Positions 42,798 through 51,238 of a stretch of DNA of 64,000 bases are shown here, piece after piece (the first letter of the stretch is position 1; the number at the start of each line of letters is the position of its first letter). This DNA comes from Gordonia polyisoprenivorans NBRC 16320 = JCM 10675 (lineage in GTDB: Bacteria; Actinomycetota; Actinomycetes; Mycobacteriales; Mycobacteriaceae). Under the pieces are notes generated by a model that saw nothing but the letters and a program-made list of their open reading frames with translations, was not told the origin of the DNA and did not search any database. The stretch spans positions 372,001 to 436,000 of the forward strand of contig NZ_BAEI01000031.1 in assembly GCF_000241325.1 (NCBI RefSeq). The letters run 5' to 3'. The translations under genes were made by a program, and so were the position numbers.

Positions 42798-44792
42798 TCA
42801 CCAGATCCGGACACGGTCGGCGTCCGGGAGGAACAGAGCATCGCCCTCGGTGACGCCGAACGCCTCGTAGAACGCGTCGATATTCCGGACGACCCCGTTG
42901 CAGCGGAACTCCGGCGGCGAGTGCGGATCGATCGACAGTCGGCGGATGGCCTCGGCCTCACGGGTTTTGGTGCGCCAGATCTGCGCCCAGCTGTAGAACA
43001 CCCGCTGGGTTCCGGTGAGGCCGTCGATCTCCGGCACGTCGGTCCCCGAGGTTGCGAGATCGTAGGCGACGAGCGCGATCGACAACCCGCCGAGGTCGCC
43101 GATGTTCTCGCCGATGGTGAACTCGCCGTTCACCTTGTACTTCTCGTCGAGACCCTCGGGTGTGAACTCGTTGTACTGATCGATGAGTGTGCGGGTGCGA
43201 GTGGAGAATTCGGCGCGGTCGGCGTCGCTCCACCAGTTCACGAGGTTGCCGTCACCGTCGTACTTGGCGCCCTGATCGTCGAACCCGTGGCCGATCTCGT
43301 GGCCGATCACCGCGCCGATGCCGCCGTAGTTGGCGGCGTCGTCGGCATCGGGATCGAAGAACGGTGGCTGCAAGATGGCCGCGGGGAAGACGATCTCGTT
43401 CATCCCCGGGTTGTAGTAGGCGTTGACCGTCTGAGGCGTCATGAACCACTCGTCGCGGTCGACCGGCGCGCCGATCTTCGCGAACTCCCGATCCTGCTCG
43501 AAAGACGCGGCGCGCGCGACGTTTCCGATGAGATCGCCACGATCGACGGTCAGCGCACTGTAATCCCGCCAATGCGCCGGGTAGCCGATCTTCGGGGTGA
43601 ACTTCCCGAGCTTGGTCAGCGCCTTCTCCCGGGTGGCCGGGGTCATCCACTCCAGTTCGGAGATGTTGCGACGGTAGGCCTCGACGAGATTGCCGATCAG
43701 TTCGTCCATTCGCGCCTTGGCCTCGGGCGGGAAATGCTTGGCCACATACAGTCGTCCGACGGCGAAGCCCATCGCGTTCTCGACGAAGCCCACGCCCCGC
43801 TTCCAGCGGTCCCGATTGGTCTCCGCGCCGGTCAGGGTGCGACCGTAGAAATCGAAGTTCTCGTCGACGAATGCCGAGGACAGATACGGCGCCGCTGTGC
43901 GCAGCAACCGCCACGACAACCAGGTCGTCCAGTCCGACAAGGGGGCCTGGGCGACGAGCGCGGAGACGTCGGTGACGAAGGACGGCTGCCCCACGACCAC
44001 CTCGGCGAACGTGGTGTCGCCGACCGTGCCCAGACCGCCGAACCACGAGTGAAGATCGAAACCCGATGCCGCGGAACCGAACTCGTCGAGACTCATCAGG
44101 TTGTACGTGAGCTCCGCGTCGCGACGGCGGACCACGTCCCAATGGTGGCCGGCGATCGCGGTCTCCAGACGCAGTACCGTGGCCGCCCGGTCGCCGGCGT
44201 CGTCGAAGCCGGCGAGGGTGAACATCTGCGCCACATGCGCCCGGTAGGCGTCCAGCGTCGCGGCGTGCTTGTCCTCGCGGTAGTAGGACTCGTCGGGCAG
44301 GCCGAGTCCCGACTGCACTACGTGCACGAGGTAGCGGTCGGACTGGCGGGCGTCGGTGTCGACGTAGAACCCGAAGAGCCCGCCGACGCCGTGCCGCTGC
44401 AGCCGACCCATGCGTGCGGAGAGCTCACTGACGTCGGAGATCGAGGCGATGGCCTCGAGCTCGCCGGAGATCGGGCCGATGCCGAGCGCTTCGATGTGCT
44501 CGGTGTCCATGAAGGAGCCGTAGAGATCGCCGATCTTGGCGGCGTCGGTGCCGCTCTCGGGATTCGATTCGGCGGCTTCGACGATGATGTCGCGGACGTT
44601 CTCCTCGGCGCGATCGCGCAGCACGTGGAAGGCACCGTCGACCGATCGGTCCTCGGGGATGGTGTGGGACTCCAGCCACTTGCCGTTGACGTGGGTGAAC
44701 AGGTCGTCCTGGACGCGCACGGCGTCGTCGACCCAGTCGAGGTCCAGTCCGGAAGCGGGGAGAGAAGTATTCGACACAGTCACGCGTTCCAT
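42798..44792 (-). CDS. M13 family zinc metallopeptidase (PepO/neprilysin type)
   Basis: This is a 664-aa endopeptidase. The zinc motif is in AVIGHEIGHGFDDQG (HExxH), the third ligand Glu is in ENIGDLGG, and the substrate motif NAYYNP and the C-terminal DPHSPPEFRCNGVVRN are the M13 signatures. No signal peptide or membrane anchor is visible, so unlike eukaryotic neprilysin it is cytoplasmic or exported another way; actinobacterial Zmp1-type homologues are similar. ATG 44792 is chosen; GTG 44783 after AGGATGGA is an alternative. Confidence 0.95.
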   Translation of the reverse strand: MERVTVSNTSLPASGLDLDWVDDAVRVQDDLFTHVNGKWLESHTIPEDRSVDGAFHVLRDRAEENVRDIIVEAAESNPESGTDAAKIGDLYGSFMDTEHIEALGIGPISGELEAIASISDVSELSARMGRLQRHGVGGLFGFYVDTDARQSDRYLVHVVQSGLGLPDESYYREDKHAATLDAYRAHVAQMFTLAGFDDAGDRAATVLRLETAIAGHHWDVVRRRDAELTYNLMSLDEFGSAASGFDLHSWFGGLGTVGDTTFAEVVVGQPSFVTDVSALVAQAPLSDWTTWLSWRLLRTAAPYLSSAFVDENFDFYGRTLTGAETNRDRWKRGVGFVENAMGFAVGRLYVAKHFPPEAKARMDELIGNLVEAYRRNISELEWMTPATREKALTKLGKFTPKIGYPAHWRDYSALTVDRGDLIGNVARAASFEQDREFAKIGAPVDRDEWFMTPQTVNAYYNPGMNEIVFPAAILQPPFFDPDADDAANYGGIGAVIGHEIGHGFDDQGAKYDGDGNLVNWWSDADRAEFSTRTRTLIDQYNEFTPEGLDEKYKVNGEFTIGENIGDLGGLSIALVAYDLATSGTDVPEIDGLTGTQRVFYSWAQIWRTKTREAEAIRRLSIDPHSPPEFRCNGVVRNIDAFYEAFGVTEGDALFLPDADRVRIW

Positions 44793-44907
44793 CCTGTCAC
44801 CGCCGTCGCGATCCGTCAGCCGGCATGGTCGGGTAGGGATCACGGGTGTTCGCGAGAAACATCGGATGAGTGCGGTCAGTCCGACGTGGCCGCCCTGCCT
44901 CTCTCCT

Positions 44908-44986
44908 GTTTTCAGTCATCCGGCGAGTAGCTCGACCGCAAAAGCCCAGGTCAGCAAGCGCGGCTAAAAGAGAAATGACTGAAAAC
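44908..44986. repeat. 79-bp element with 12-bp terminal inverted repeats
   Basis: GTTTTCAGTCAT (44908-44919) and ATGACTGAAAAC (44975-44986) are perfect inverted arms enclosing 55 bp. It lies between the peptidase promoter and the end of the pirin gene, next to a repeated TCAGAACTC. It could be a small non-autonomous element or a terminator with a long loop. Confidence 0.5.
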
Positions 44987-45020
44987 CGGCGATCGGCTCA
45001 GAACTCTTCGAAAGCTGGGT

Positions 45021-45785
45021 TCAGAACTCCCCGAGTGCCGAGTTCATCGCCCAGTACAGGATCTCGGCGTTCTCGCCGGCCGTCAGCTCCGCGTCGTCGA
45101 CGTCGGTTCCGCGTGCGGCGTCCCCGGCGCCGAGCTCGATGGGTGCCTGCCGGTCGTCGGCGTCCACCGAGACATCCACCGACCCGGTGACGACGAACAG
45201 ATGGGTGAACCGTGCCCCGGGGAGCCGGATCGTCGAGCCCGCCGAGGGGCGGGCTGCATACAGTGTCGCGCCGGCGTTCGCGATCGAGATGGCCGCCTCG
45301 TGGGTGGGATCGCCGGAGGCCACCGTCACCAGGGCGCCGGTGGACAGCTCCGCGGAGATGTCGCGCTGGGCGTAGGAGGGGGACAGACCGTGACTGTCGG
45401 GCATGACCCACATCTGCACGTAGTGCGTGGTCGAGGTACCCGACGCCGGAAGGTCGGGCCAGGGGTCGTTGCGCTCGGAGTGGTCGATACCGCGTCCGGC
45501 GCTCATGCGTTGGGCCAGGCCGGGGACCACCACGCCCGCATGCCCCGCGGAGTCGCGGTGGACCAGAGAGCCCGAGCTCACCCATGTGACGATCTCGGAT
45601 TCTTGATGGTGATGTGATCCGAAACCACAATCGGGCGGTAAAAATTCTTCATTAGATGCAATTAAGGCACCATGATGGGTGTTGGCTGGATCATAGTGAT
45701 CCCCGAAGGAGAAGCAATGGTAGGAGGTGAGCCAGGCGGTCGCCGTCAGGCTCCTGTCTCCGGCCCGAATGACCGTGTAGCCCAT
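45021..45785 (-). CDS. Pirin-family bicupin
   Basis: This is a 254-aa protein of the pirin/YhaK family. The N-terminal cupin has the metal-binding set GSHHHQESEIVTWVSSGSLVHRDS and HSERNDP, the latter positioned as the third metal-binding region. The second cupin is less conserved (RFTHLFVVTGSVDVSV). Some pirins are quercetin 2,3-dioxygenases; others act as redox-sensitive regulators, and nothing here decides. ATG 45785 is supported by the family start. It is divergent from a 642-bp gene-poor stretch. Confidence 0.88.
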   Translation of the reverse strand: MGYTVIRAGDRSLTATAWLTSYHCFSFGDHYDPANTHHGALIASNEEFLPPDCGFGSHHHQESEIVTWVSSGSLVHRDSAGHAGVVVPGLAQRMSAGRGIDHSERNDPWPDLPASGTSTTHYVQMWVMPDSHGLSPSYAQRDISAELSTGALVTVASGDPTHEAAISIANAGATLYAARPSAGSTIRLPGARFTHLFVVTGSVDVSVDADDRQAPIELGAGDAARGTDVDDAELTAGENAEILYWAMNSALGEF

Positions 45786-46427
45786 ACCCCATTATGGGCA
45801 TCCGAGAACAGCACGGATTCGGGCCCGTCCCGCGCTGCCCGCACTCCGCAGCCCTCGCCACGTTCGATGTCGGGTCGTCATCGCGCCGCGGACGACGAAG
45901 CCGAGGTGCGGCCCGCACCTCGCGGGCCCCGCGATCGCCGCTTCGACGACAGAACGCCGGTCCGCGCCCCCGGCCGCTCACCCGCTGTCAACAGGCGTGC
46001 GGTACCCGGAGCTCCGTCCGCGCAGCGGGCGGTCGGGCCATCCCGGCGGCAAGCGCCGCCACCGACCCCGCGGCAAGCGCCACCGCCGACCCCGCGTCCC
46101 CGCGCGGGCGACATGCCCCCGCGATCCAGTACTCGGTCCGGTGCGGCGTCGCGCCCAGACCCCGTGCGCCCAGACCCCGTGCGCCCAGACCCCGTGCGTA
46201 CTGCCAAGCACTCGCGCGCCGACGCCCCGCCCAGGTCGTCCACGTCGACAATCCCGGCACCCACGGCACGCGACAGCGGGACGGGCGGCACGTCCGATGA
46301 GGGCGTCGTGTCACTGACGAAGACGGCCACTCGCGACAAAACCGCGGCACGAGACACGATCGTGACCGGTCCGAATCCCGACTGCAAGCCCGCGGGATCG
46401 AAATCGCGTGTGACTAGAGTGAAAATT
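45786..46427. other. 642-bp low-complexity region, possible Pro/Arg-rich N-terminal extension
   Basis: This stretch is open in-frame with the PBP-like gene and would encode a disordered Pro/Arg/Ala-rich segment. A good start at ATG 45717 (AAGGAGA 5 nt upstream) and another at 45867 (MSGRHRAADDE) exist. However, third-position G+C is visibly lower than in neighbouring genes, and a leaderless promoter marks GTG 46428. In-frame repeats are present: RQAPPPTP twice and 15-bp RPDPV units three times (46152-46196). It may be an extension, an untranslated region or both. Confidence 0.5.
46415..46427 (+). promoter_or_regulatory. Leaderless promoter of the PBP-like gene
   Basis: TAGAGT (46415-46420) plus exactly 7 nt leads into GTG 46428. 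The spacing is the same as for lysE, the Cys leader and the AI-2E-family gene. Confidence 0.55.
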
Positions 46428-48071
46428 GTGACTATGGGTACTCGTGTGAAGTGGGCGGTGCTGGCCGCGTGCGTCGTGCTGATCTGTGCGGCCGCATTCG
46501 GCATCAAGGAGTTGGTCGCACCGACCCCCGACACCGGTGCCAAGGCAGCGATCAATGCCTTCGCCGCGGCATGGGGACGCCAGGACGCGGCGGCGACGGC
46601 GTCGCTGACCACCGCACCCGGCCAGGCCGGTGAGTCCTTCACCCAGACCTTCCAGGCGATGAACGCCCGTGAGGTCGACGTCGAGGTCCGCAAGCCGGTC
46701 GAATACAGCGACGGCACGGCGTCGTTCTCGCTGCAGACGACGTGGAAGTTCGACGCCGACCACAGCTTCACCTCGACCACCTCCGGCGGTGCGCGGCACC
46801 TGTCGACCGGGTGGAAGGTCACCTGGGACCCGGGCGTGATCTATCCGGGGCTGCCCACGGGCGGCAACCTGCGGGAGATCCGCACGGATGCCACACCGGC
46901 GCCGACGGTCACCAGCCGCTCCGGCAAGACCTTCATGTATCTGCAGCCGGTCAACGAGATCGTCCTCGACCCCACCCAGACCCGCAACGTCAACGCCTCG
47001 GCGGCGGCATTGGCCAACGCGCTCGCCCCGATCGCCCCGTTGATCACCACCTCGGTGATCAATCAGAAGCTGGCCCAGACGCCGGGTCAGGCGATCACCG
47101 CGGTCACCCTGCGCAACTCCGACATGGAAGTCCTCAGTCGTGACCCGGCGTCGGTGCCCGGGGTCACGGTGCGCAAGGCCGGCATGCTCGTCATGGCCGA
47201 TCGGCGCCTGTCCTCACCGTTGGAGGCGGGTCTGACCAATTACTGGCAGGCCATCCGCGACGCCACCGCCGGCTGGCAGGTGCAGATGGTCGGGCCGGGC
47301 ATGGCCCCGCAGCGGCTCGACGGACAGCAAGGTCCTCCGGGGCCGAGCGTGTCCACCTCGGTCGATCAGGGCGTCCAGCTCAGTCTCGGTGACGCTGCCG
47401 TCGAGGTCGGCCAGCCGGCGACGATCATGGCCCTCGACGCGAAGACCGGGGCGATTCTCGGTGTGGCACAGAATGATTACGCGGCCGACCGGGGCAACAA
47501 CCTCGACGCCGCCTACCCCGTCGGCACCACCCTCGACCCGGTGCTCGCCGCCGTCGACAAGGCTGCCCGCGCCAACCAGGAGACCACCGATCAGGTGCTC
47601 GATCGGCTCGGCCTGGGCGTGCAGTTCACGATCCCCGGCGCCAGCGCGCCGGCCCAGGGGTCGGGCGTCGCGACGATCGACCTGCAGTCGGCGGCGTCGC
47701 GGATGTCGATGACCAACATGGCCGCGCTCGGGGTGGCGATGGCGCGCAGTGCGTCGGGCACGATGAGCTCGGTGGCGCCCTACGTCATCAACGGTGTACC
47801 GACCAAGGTTGCGGGCGGATCGCTGGGGAATCTCGATGCCGGACTGACCACTCCGATCTGGGCCGCGATGACGAGCACCGTCAAGACCGGCGACGCCAGT
47901 GACCTCACCGGCGCTCCCGGGTTGCGTGCGCTGGTCGGCACCAACGGACCCGAGGGCCCCGGATGGTTCGTCGGCGTCCAGGGCGGCAAGGTCATCGTCA
48001 TCTACACCGAGGGACCGAAGTCGGGGACCGCGGCACTACAGGTCGCGCAGAAGTACTTCCGGATCAACTGA
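46428..48071 (+). CDS. Penicillin-binding-protein-like pseudoenzyme with NTF2-like domain
   Basis: This is a 547-aa protein. A single membrane anchor (WAVLAACVVLICAAAF) leads to an NTF2-like domain (~30-150) and a class B transpeptidase fold (~310-547), the layout of mycobacterial Rv2864c. The transpeptidase landmarks are recognisable, for example ALDAKTGAILGVAQNDY and the alignable AYPVGTTLDPVLAA. Yet the SxxK nucleophile is TTLD, no SxN is found, and the KTG position reads VGT. It cannot be a normal transpeptidase and is probably a structural or regulatory pseudoenzyme of cell-wall synthesis. Confidence 0.82.
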   Translation: MTMGTRVKWAVLAACVVLICAAAFGIKELVAPTPDTGAKAAINAFAAAWGRQDAAATASLTTAPGQAGESFTQTFQAMNAREVDVEVRKPVEYSDGTASFSLQTTWKFDADHSFTSTTSGGARHLSTGWKVTWDPGVIYPGLPTGGNLREIRTDATPAPTVTSRSGKTFMYLQPVNEIVLDPTQTRNVNASAAALANALAPIAPLITTSVINQKLAQTPGQAITAVTLRNSDMEVLSRDPASVPGVTVRKAGMLVMADRRLSSPLEAGLTNYWQAIRDATAGWQVQMVGPGMAPQRLDGQQGPPGPSVSTSVDQGVQLSLGDAAVEVGQPATIMALDAKTGAILGVAQNDYAADRGNNLDAAYPVGTTLDPVLAAVDKAARANQETTDQVLDRLGLGVQFTIPGASAPAQGSGVATIDLQSAASRMSMTNMAALGVAMARSASGTMSSVAPYVINGVPTKVAGGSLGNLDAGLTTPIWAAMTSTVKTGDASDLTGAPGLRALVGTNGPEGPGWFVGVQGGKVIVIYTEGPKSGTAALQVAQKYFRIN

Positions 48072-48118
48072 GTCATCAACCGCGTCCCGGTGTGGACCGA
48101 GGACCCGATCGTGGCCGG

Positions 48119-48613
48119 CTACTGCGCGGCGTCGGCCGGTCGGGGTGGTTCGGCAGTCCCCGTGCGCCGCAGGATGAGAGCTGCCAGCGCCCGCCAGCCC
48201 AGGAGCACCAGGCCGAGGAACAGTGTCGCGACGATGATGAAGCTCACCTCGGTGCCCTCGTGGAGCAGGTACCGCAGGATCATGCCGACGGTGACGGTGC
48301 AGAACCAGATGGCCAACCCGGCCGGTGCCAGGCGCTCCGGGCGGAAGTCGCGACCGAACCAATCGCTGGAACGGACGTGGGAGTAGACGTAGACGATCGA
48401 CCAGCCGACCGCTGTCCCGGCGAGGAACGGCCACAGCGTCTGAGCCACACCGAGCGGGTTGAAACCGTTGTGGTGTGAGGCCCGTCCGATCAGCACGAAC
48501 ACGGATACGGCGACGATGTCGACGAGTGCGGTGACCGGCAACTGCACGTGTGCAGACGCCTGTGACTGGGACCGGGCCCCCCTGGTGGCCATGTCAGAAC
48601 TCGACATGGTCAT
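48119..48613 (-). CDS. DUF3054 membrane protein
   Basis: This is a ~164-aa membrane protein with four hydrophobic segments (ALVDIVAVSVFVLIGRASHHNGF; TLWPFLAGTAVGWSIVYVY; LAIWFCTVTVGMILRYLL; SFIIVATLFLGLVLLGWRAL). This pattern and the RASHHNG motif identify DUF3054. Its function is unknown. Start is ATG 48613 or 48607. It ends 47 bp from the convergent PBP-like gene and lies 22 bp after the UPF0104 gene on the same strand, so these may be co-transcribed. Confidence 0.82.
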   Translation of the reverse strand: MTMSSSDMATRGARSQSQASAHVQLPVTALVDIVAVSVFVLIGRASHHNGFNPLGVAQTLWPFLAGTAVGWSIVYVYSHVRSSDWFGRDFRPERLAPAGLAIWFCTVTVGMILRYLLHEGTEVSFIIVATLFLGLVLLGWRALAALILRRTGTAEPPRPADAAQ

Positions 48614-48635
48614 CCACGGTAGCCCGAAATCCTCG

Positions 48636-49817
48636 TCAGGCCGAACTCGCTCCGTCATTCGGAGGATCCGGGCGGCCCTCGGCGCGCGGTGTTTGGTCGG
48701 ATGTGCCGGGCTCGTCGTGCTCCTCGAGCTCGTCGATCACCATCTCGCGTTCGCGGTCGTAGGTGGCCTCGAGTTCGCCCTTGTCGCGGATGCCCGTCCG
48801 GAACTTCGCCAGGATGACGACCCACCCGATGGCTGCGATCAGCACGTAGCTGACGATCCGATAGACCAGCACGGCGGTCAGCGCGTCCGCGGCCGGCATG
48901 CCCGCGGTGGTCAACGCCGGCACCAGGACCGCATCGACGACACCGATCCCACCGGGCAGTAGCGGCACCGCGGTGCCCACCGCCTTGCCGGCAGCGTAGG
49001 CGACCATCACCCCCGAGATCGACGGGTGCACGCCGACCGCCCAGCACGCGAACATCAGACATGCGATGTCGGTGACCCAGTTGAACAGGCTCCAGCCGAA
49101 CGCGATGGTGGTGTCGCGGCGGGTCAACTGCACTGCGCGGAGCTGTTCGAGGACCTCGTTGAATCGCTCCAGACCCGAGTCCTCGGGCTTGTTGCGCAGA
49201 TGGTTGTACCAGCCCAGAACCCGTTCGCCGGTGGACTGCAGCGACTCGGGGTGGGTGGCCAGGTACTGCAGGACGAGTGCGACGGCGACGAAACCGACGA
49301 TGGAGAACATCAGCGAGAACGGGTTGGTCTTGGCGCCGGCGAGCACCGCGCCGCCGAAACCGAGGACGGCCAGACCCACGCCCGCCAGCAACCCCGACAT
49401 CACCACCTGCCAGGACGCGACGACCGGTGTGGCACCCCACTTGCGGGTTTCGCGATAGGTGAATGCCGGCGCCAGCACCTGACCGCCGGGCATCGTCTGC
49501 GACAACGAGTTGGCCGCCAGCACCACCGCCAGCGATTGCAATTGCCGGACCCGCACCCCGGCCGAGCTCAGCAGCGCTCGCTGGACCTGGGCGAAGCTGT
49601 CCATCGAGAGCACGGCCGCGACGATGCACGCCACCAGCCACACCCAGTCCAGATCGCCGGTTCGGTGCCAGACCTGCTCGAGTTTCGGCCAGATCAGCAC
49701 CACCTCGACCGCAAGAATCGCGATCACCAACGCGAGCAATACCCATCGGAGCCACCAGAATCGGCGACGCAGTGCCGGATGCGCGCCGACCGACGAATGC
49801 TCCGATGACATAGCCAT
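48636..49817 (-). CDS. UPF0104/LPG-synthase-transmembrane family protein (Rv0204c-like)
   Basis: This is a 393-aa membrane protein with about eight segments of the lysylphosphatidylglycerol-synthase TM / UPF0104 family, seen in NSLSQTMPGGQVLAPAFTYRETRKWG and GTAVPLLPGGIGVVDAVLVPAL. The family includes lipid flippases. The charged C-tail (ATYDREREMVIDELEEHDE) is cytoplasmic. Position next to the AI-2E-family gene and mmpL3 matches mycobacterial Rv0204c-Rv0206c. Start 49817 or 49811; a shared 28-bp promoter region separates it from the divergent gene. Confidence 0.85.
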   Translation of the reverse strand: MAMSSEHSSVGAHPALRRRFWWLRWVLLALVIAILAVEVVLIWPKLEQVWHRTGDLDWVWLVACIVAAVLSMDSFAQVQRALLSSAGVRVRQLQSLAVVLAANSLSQTMPGGQVLAPAFTYRETRKWGATPVVASWQVVMSGLLAGVGLAVLGFGGAVLAGAKTNPFSLMFSIVGFVAVALVLQYLATHPESLQSTGERVLGWYNHLRNKPEDSGLERFNEVLEQLRAVQLTRRDTTIAFGWSLFNWVTDIACLMFACWAVGVHPSISGVMVAYAAGKAVGTAVPLLPGGIGVVDAVLVPALTTAGMPAADALTAVLVYRIVSYVLIAAIGWVVILAKFRTGIRDKGELEATYDREREMVIDELEEHDEPGTSDQTPRAEGRPDPPNDGASSA

Positions 49818-49832
49818 CACCCTAACGACCGC

Positions 49833-49845
49833 TACGCTGACAATT
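49833..49845 (+). promoter_or_regulatory. Leaderless promoter of the AI-2E-family gene
   Basis: TACGCT (49833-49838) plus 7 nt leads into GTG 49846, without Shine-Dalgarno. Confidence 0.55.
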
Positions 49846-51234
49846 GTGAACGATGGTTCCCCGGCGGGCTCCGCGTCCGGCGACGGTGACGACGGGTCCC
49901 AGCCAGGTGTGTCCCAGCCAGGTGTGTCCCAGCCGGGTCGGGGTCTGGCCGACCTCGACCGGTCGTCGGTACATCCGATGGTCCGCAAGGCGGCCGAGTG
50001 GAGTTGGCGGCTTCTGCTGATCCTGGCGGCGATCTACGTCGTGGGTCGGTTGTTCAAGAAGTTCGACGAGGTCACGGTGCCACTGGCATTGGCGATCCTG
50101 CTGTCGGCGTTCTTGGTGCCCGCCGTCGATTTCCTCAATCGCCGTCGGGTTCCGCGGTCGTTGGCGGTCGTCATCGTGATGCTCACCGCGCTCGGCGTGG
50201 TCGCGGGTGTGCTGACCTTTGTCGGGCGCGCCTTCGTCAGTGGGTTCCCGCAGTTGACCAATGAGGTGGTGTCGACGGTCGACCAGACGCGAAAGTGGTT
50301 GACCGACGGTCCATTGGGTATCGATCCCTCTCAGGTCAACCATCTCGGCAACAACATCATCGACCTGATGCAGCACAATCAGGCAAAGCTTGCCAGTGGC
50401 GCACTCGCCACCGCGACCACCGCCACCGAGCTGGTCACCGGCCTGCTGTTGATGATCTTCCTGATGATCTTCTTCCTCTACGGGGGCGGTCAGATCTGGG
50501 AGTTCTGCGCGCATCTGATCCCGCGCGGCTCCCGGGAGAAGGTCGTCGCGGCGGGGGTCGCCGGTTTCGGCACGCTGGTGGCGTATGTGCGTGCGACCGT
50601 TGTGGTCGCGCTCGTCGACGCCGTCTGCATCGGGATCGGCCTGGCGATTCTCCGTGTGCCGCTGGCGCTTCCGCTGGCCACGGTGATCTTTCTGTTCTCC
50701 TTCATCCCGATCGTCGGTGCGCTGATCAGCGGAACCCTCGCGGTGATCATCGCGCTGGTCACCCAGGGCTGGTTGACCGCGGTGATCGTGCTGGCGATCC
50801 TCGTCGGCGTCATGCAACTCGAAGGGCATGTGCTGCAACCGTTCCTGATGGGCCGTTCGGTGCGACTGCATCCGGTTGCCGTGGTCCTCGGGATCGGCGC
50901 GGGTATCGTCGCCTCCGGAATCGTCGGCGGTCTGCTCGCCGTGCCCGTGATCGCCTTCGCCAACACCGCGATCCGCTATCTGCGCGGCACCCCGCTCACC
51001 GAGGTGATCAAGGGCGACAAGGGGTTCGAGGCGGCACCCGATCCGCCGATCTGGGATCGATTACATCTCGATCAGGCGATCGTCGACGCCGAACAACTCG
51101 CCGAGGAGATCGGCGACGACGATGCGGAAGCCGACCGCAACGAGCCGGAGCCGGACCGCGGGAACCCCGATCGCAAGGACGCAAGCCCCAAGGATTCCGG
51201 CGGCAAGGATTCCGATTCCGGCCGCAAGCCCTGA
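49846..51234 (+). CDS. AI-2E family transporter (Rv0205-like)
   Basis: This is a 462-aa protein of the AI-2E/PerM family. It has eight hydrophobic segments with the family core (FIPIVGALISGTLAVIIALVTQGW; GHVLQPFLMGRSVRLHPVAVVLGIGAG). A short leader contains three 15-bp repeats encoding SQPGV (49897-49941), and the C-tail is Asp/Glu/Lys-rich. Most family members are not signal exporters; roles in ion transport are proposed. The gene order matches Rv0205 beside mmpL3, with which it is convergent (4 bp between ends). Confidence 0.87.
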   Translation: MNDGSPAGSASGDGDDGSQPGVSQPGVSQPGRGLADLDRSSVHPMVRKAAEWSWRLLLILAAIYVVGRLFKKFDEVTVPLALAILLSAFLVPAVDFLNRRRVPRSLAVVIVMLTALGVVAGVLTFVGRAFVSGFPQLTNEVVSTVDQTRKWLTDGPLGIDPSQVNHLGNNIIDLMQHNQAKLASGALATATTATELVTGLLLMIFLMIFFLYGGGQIWEFCAHLIPRGSREKVVAAGVAGFGTLVAYVRATVVVALVDAVCIGIGLAILRVPLALPLATVIFLFSFIPIVGALISGTLAVIIALVTQGWLTAVIVLAILVGVMQLEGHVLQPFLMGRSVRLHPVAVVLGIGAGIVASGIVGGLLAVPVIAFANTAIRYLRGTPLTEVIKGDKGFEAAPDPPIWDRLHLDQAIVDAEQLAEEIGDDDAEADRNEPEPDRGNPDRKDASPKDSGGKDSDSGRKP

Positions 51235-51238
51235 GGTC

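Noticed and set aside
42759..44930. 723-codon frame antisense to the M13 peptidase
   Set aside because: Shadow of a gene with intact HExxH and family signatures.
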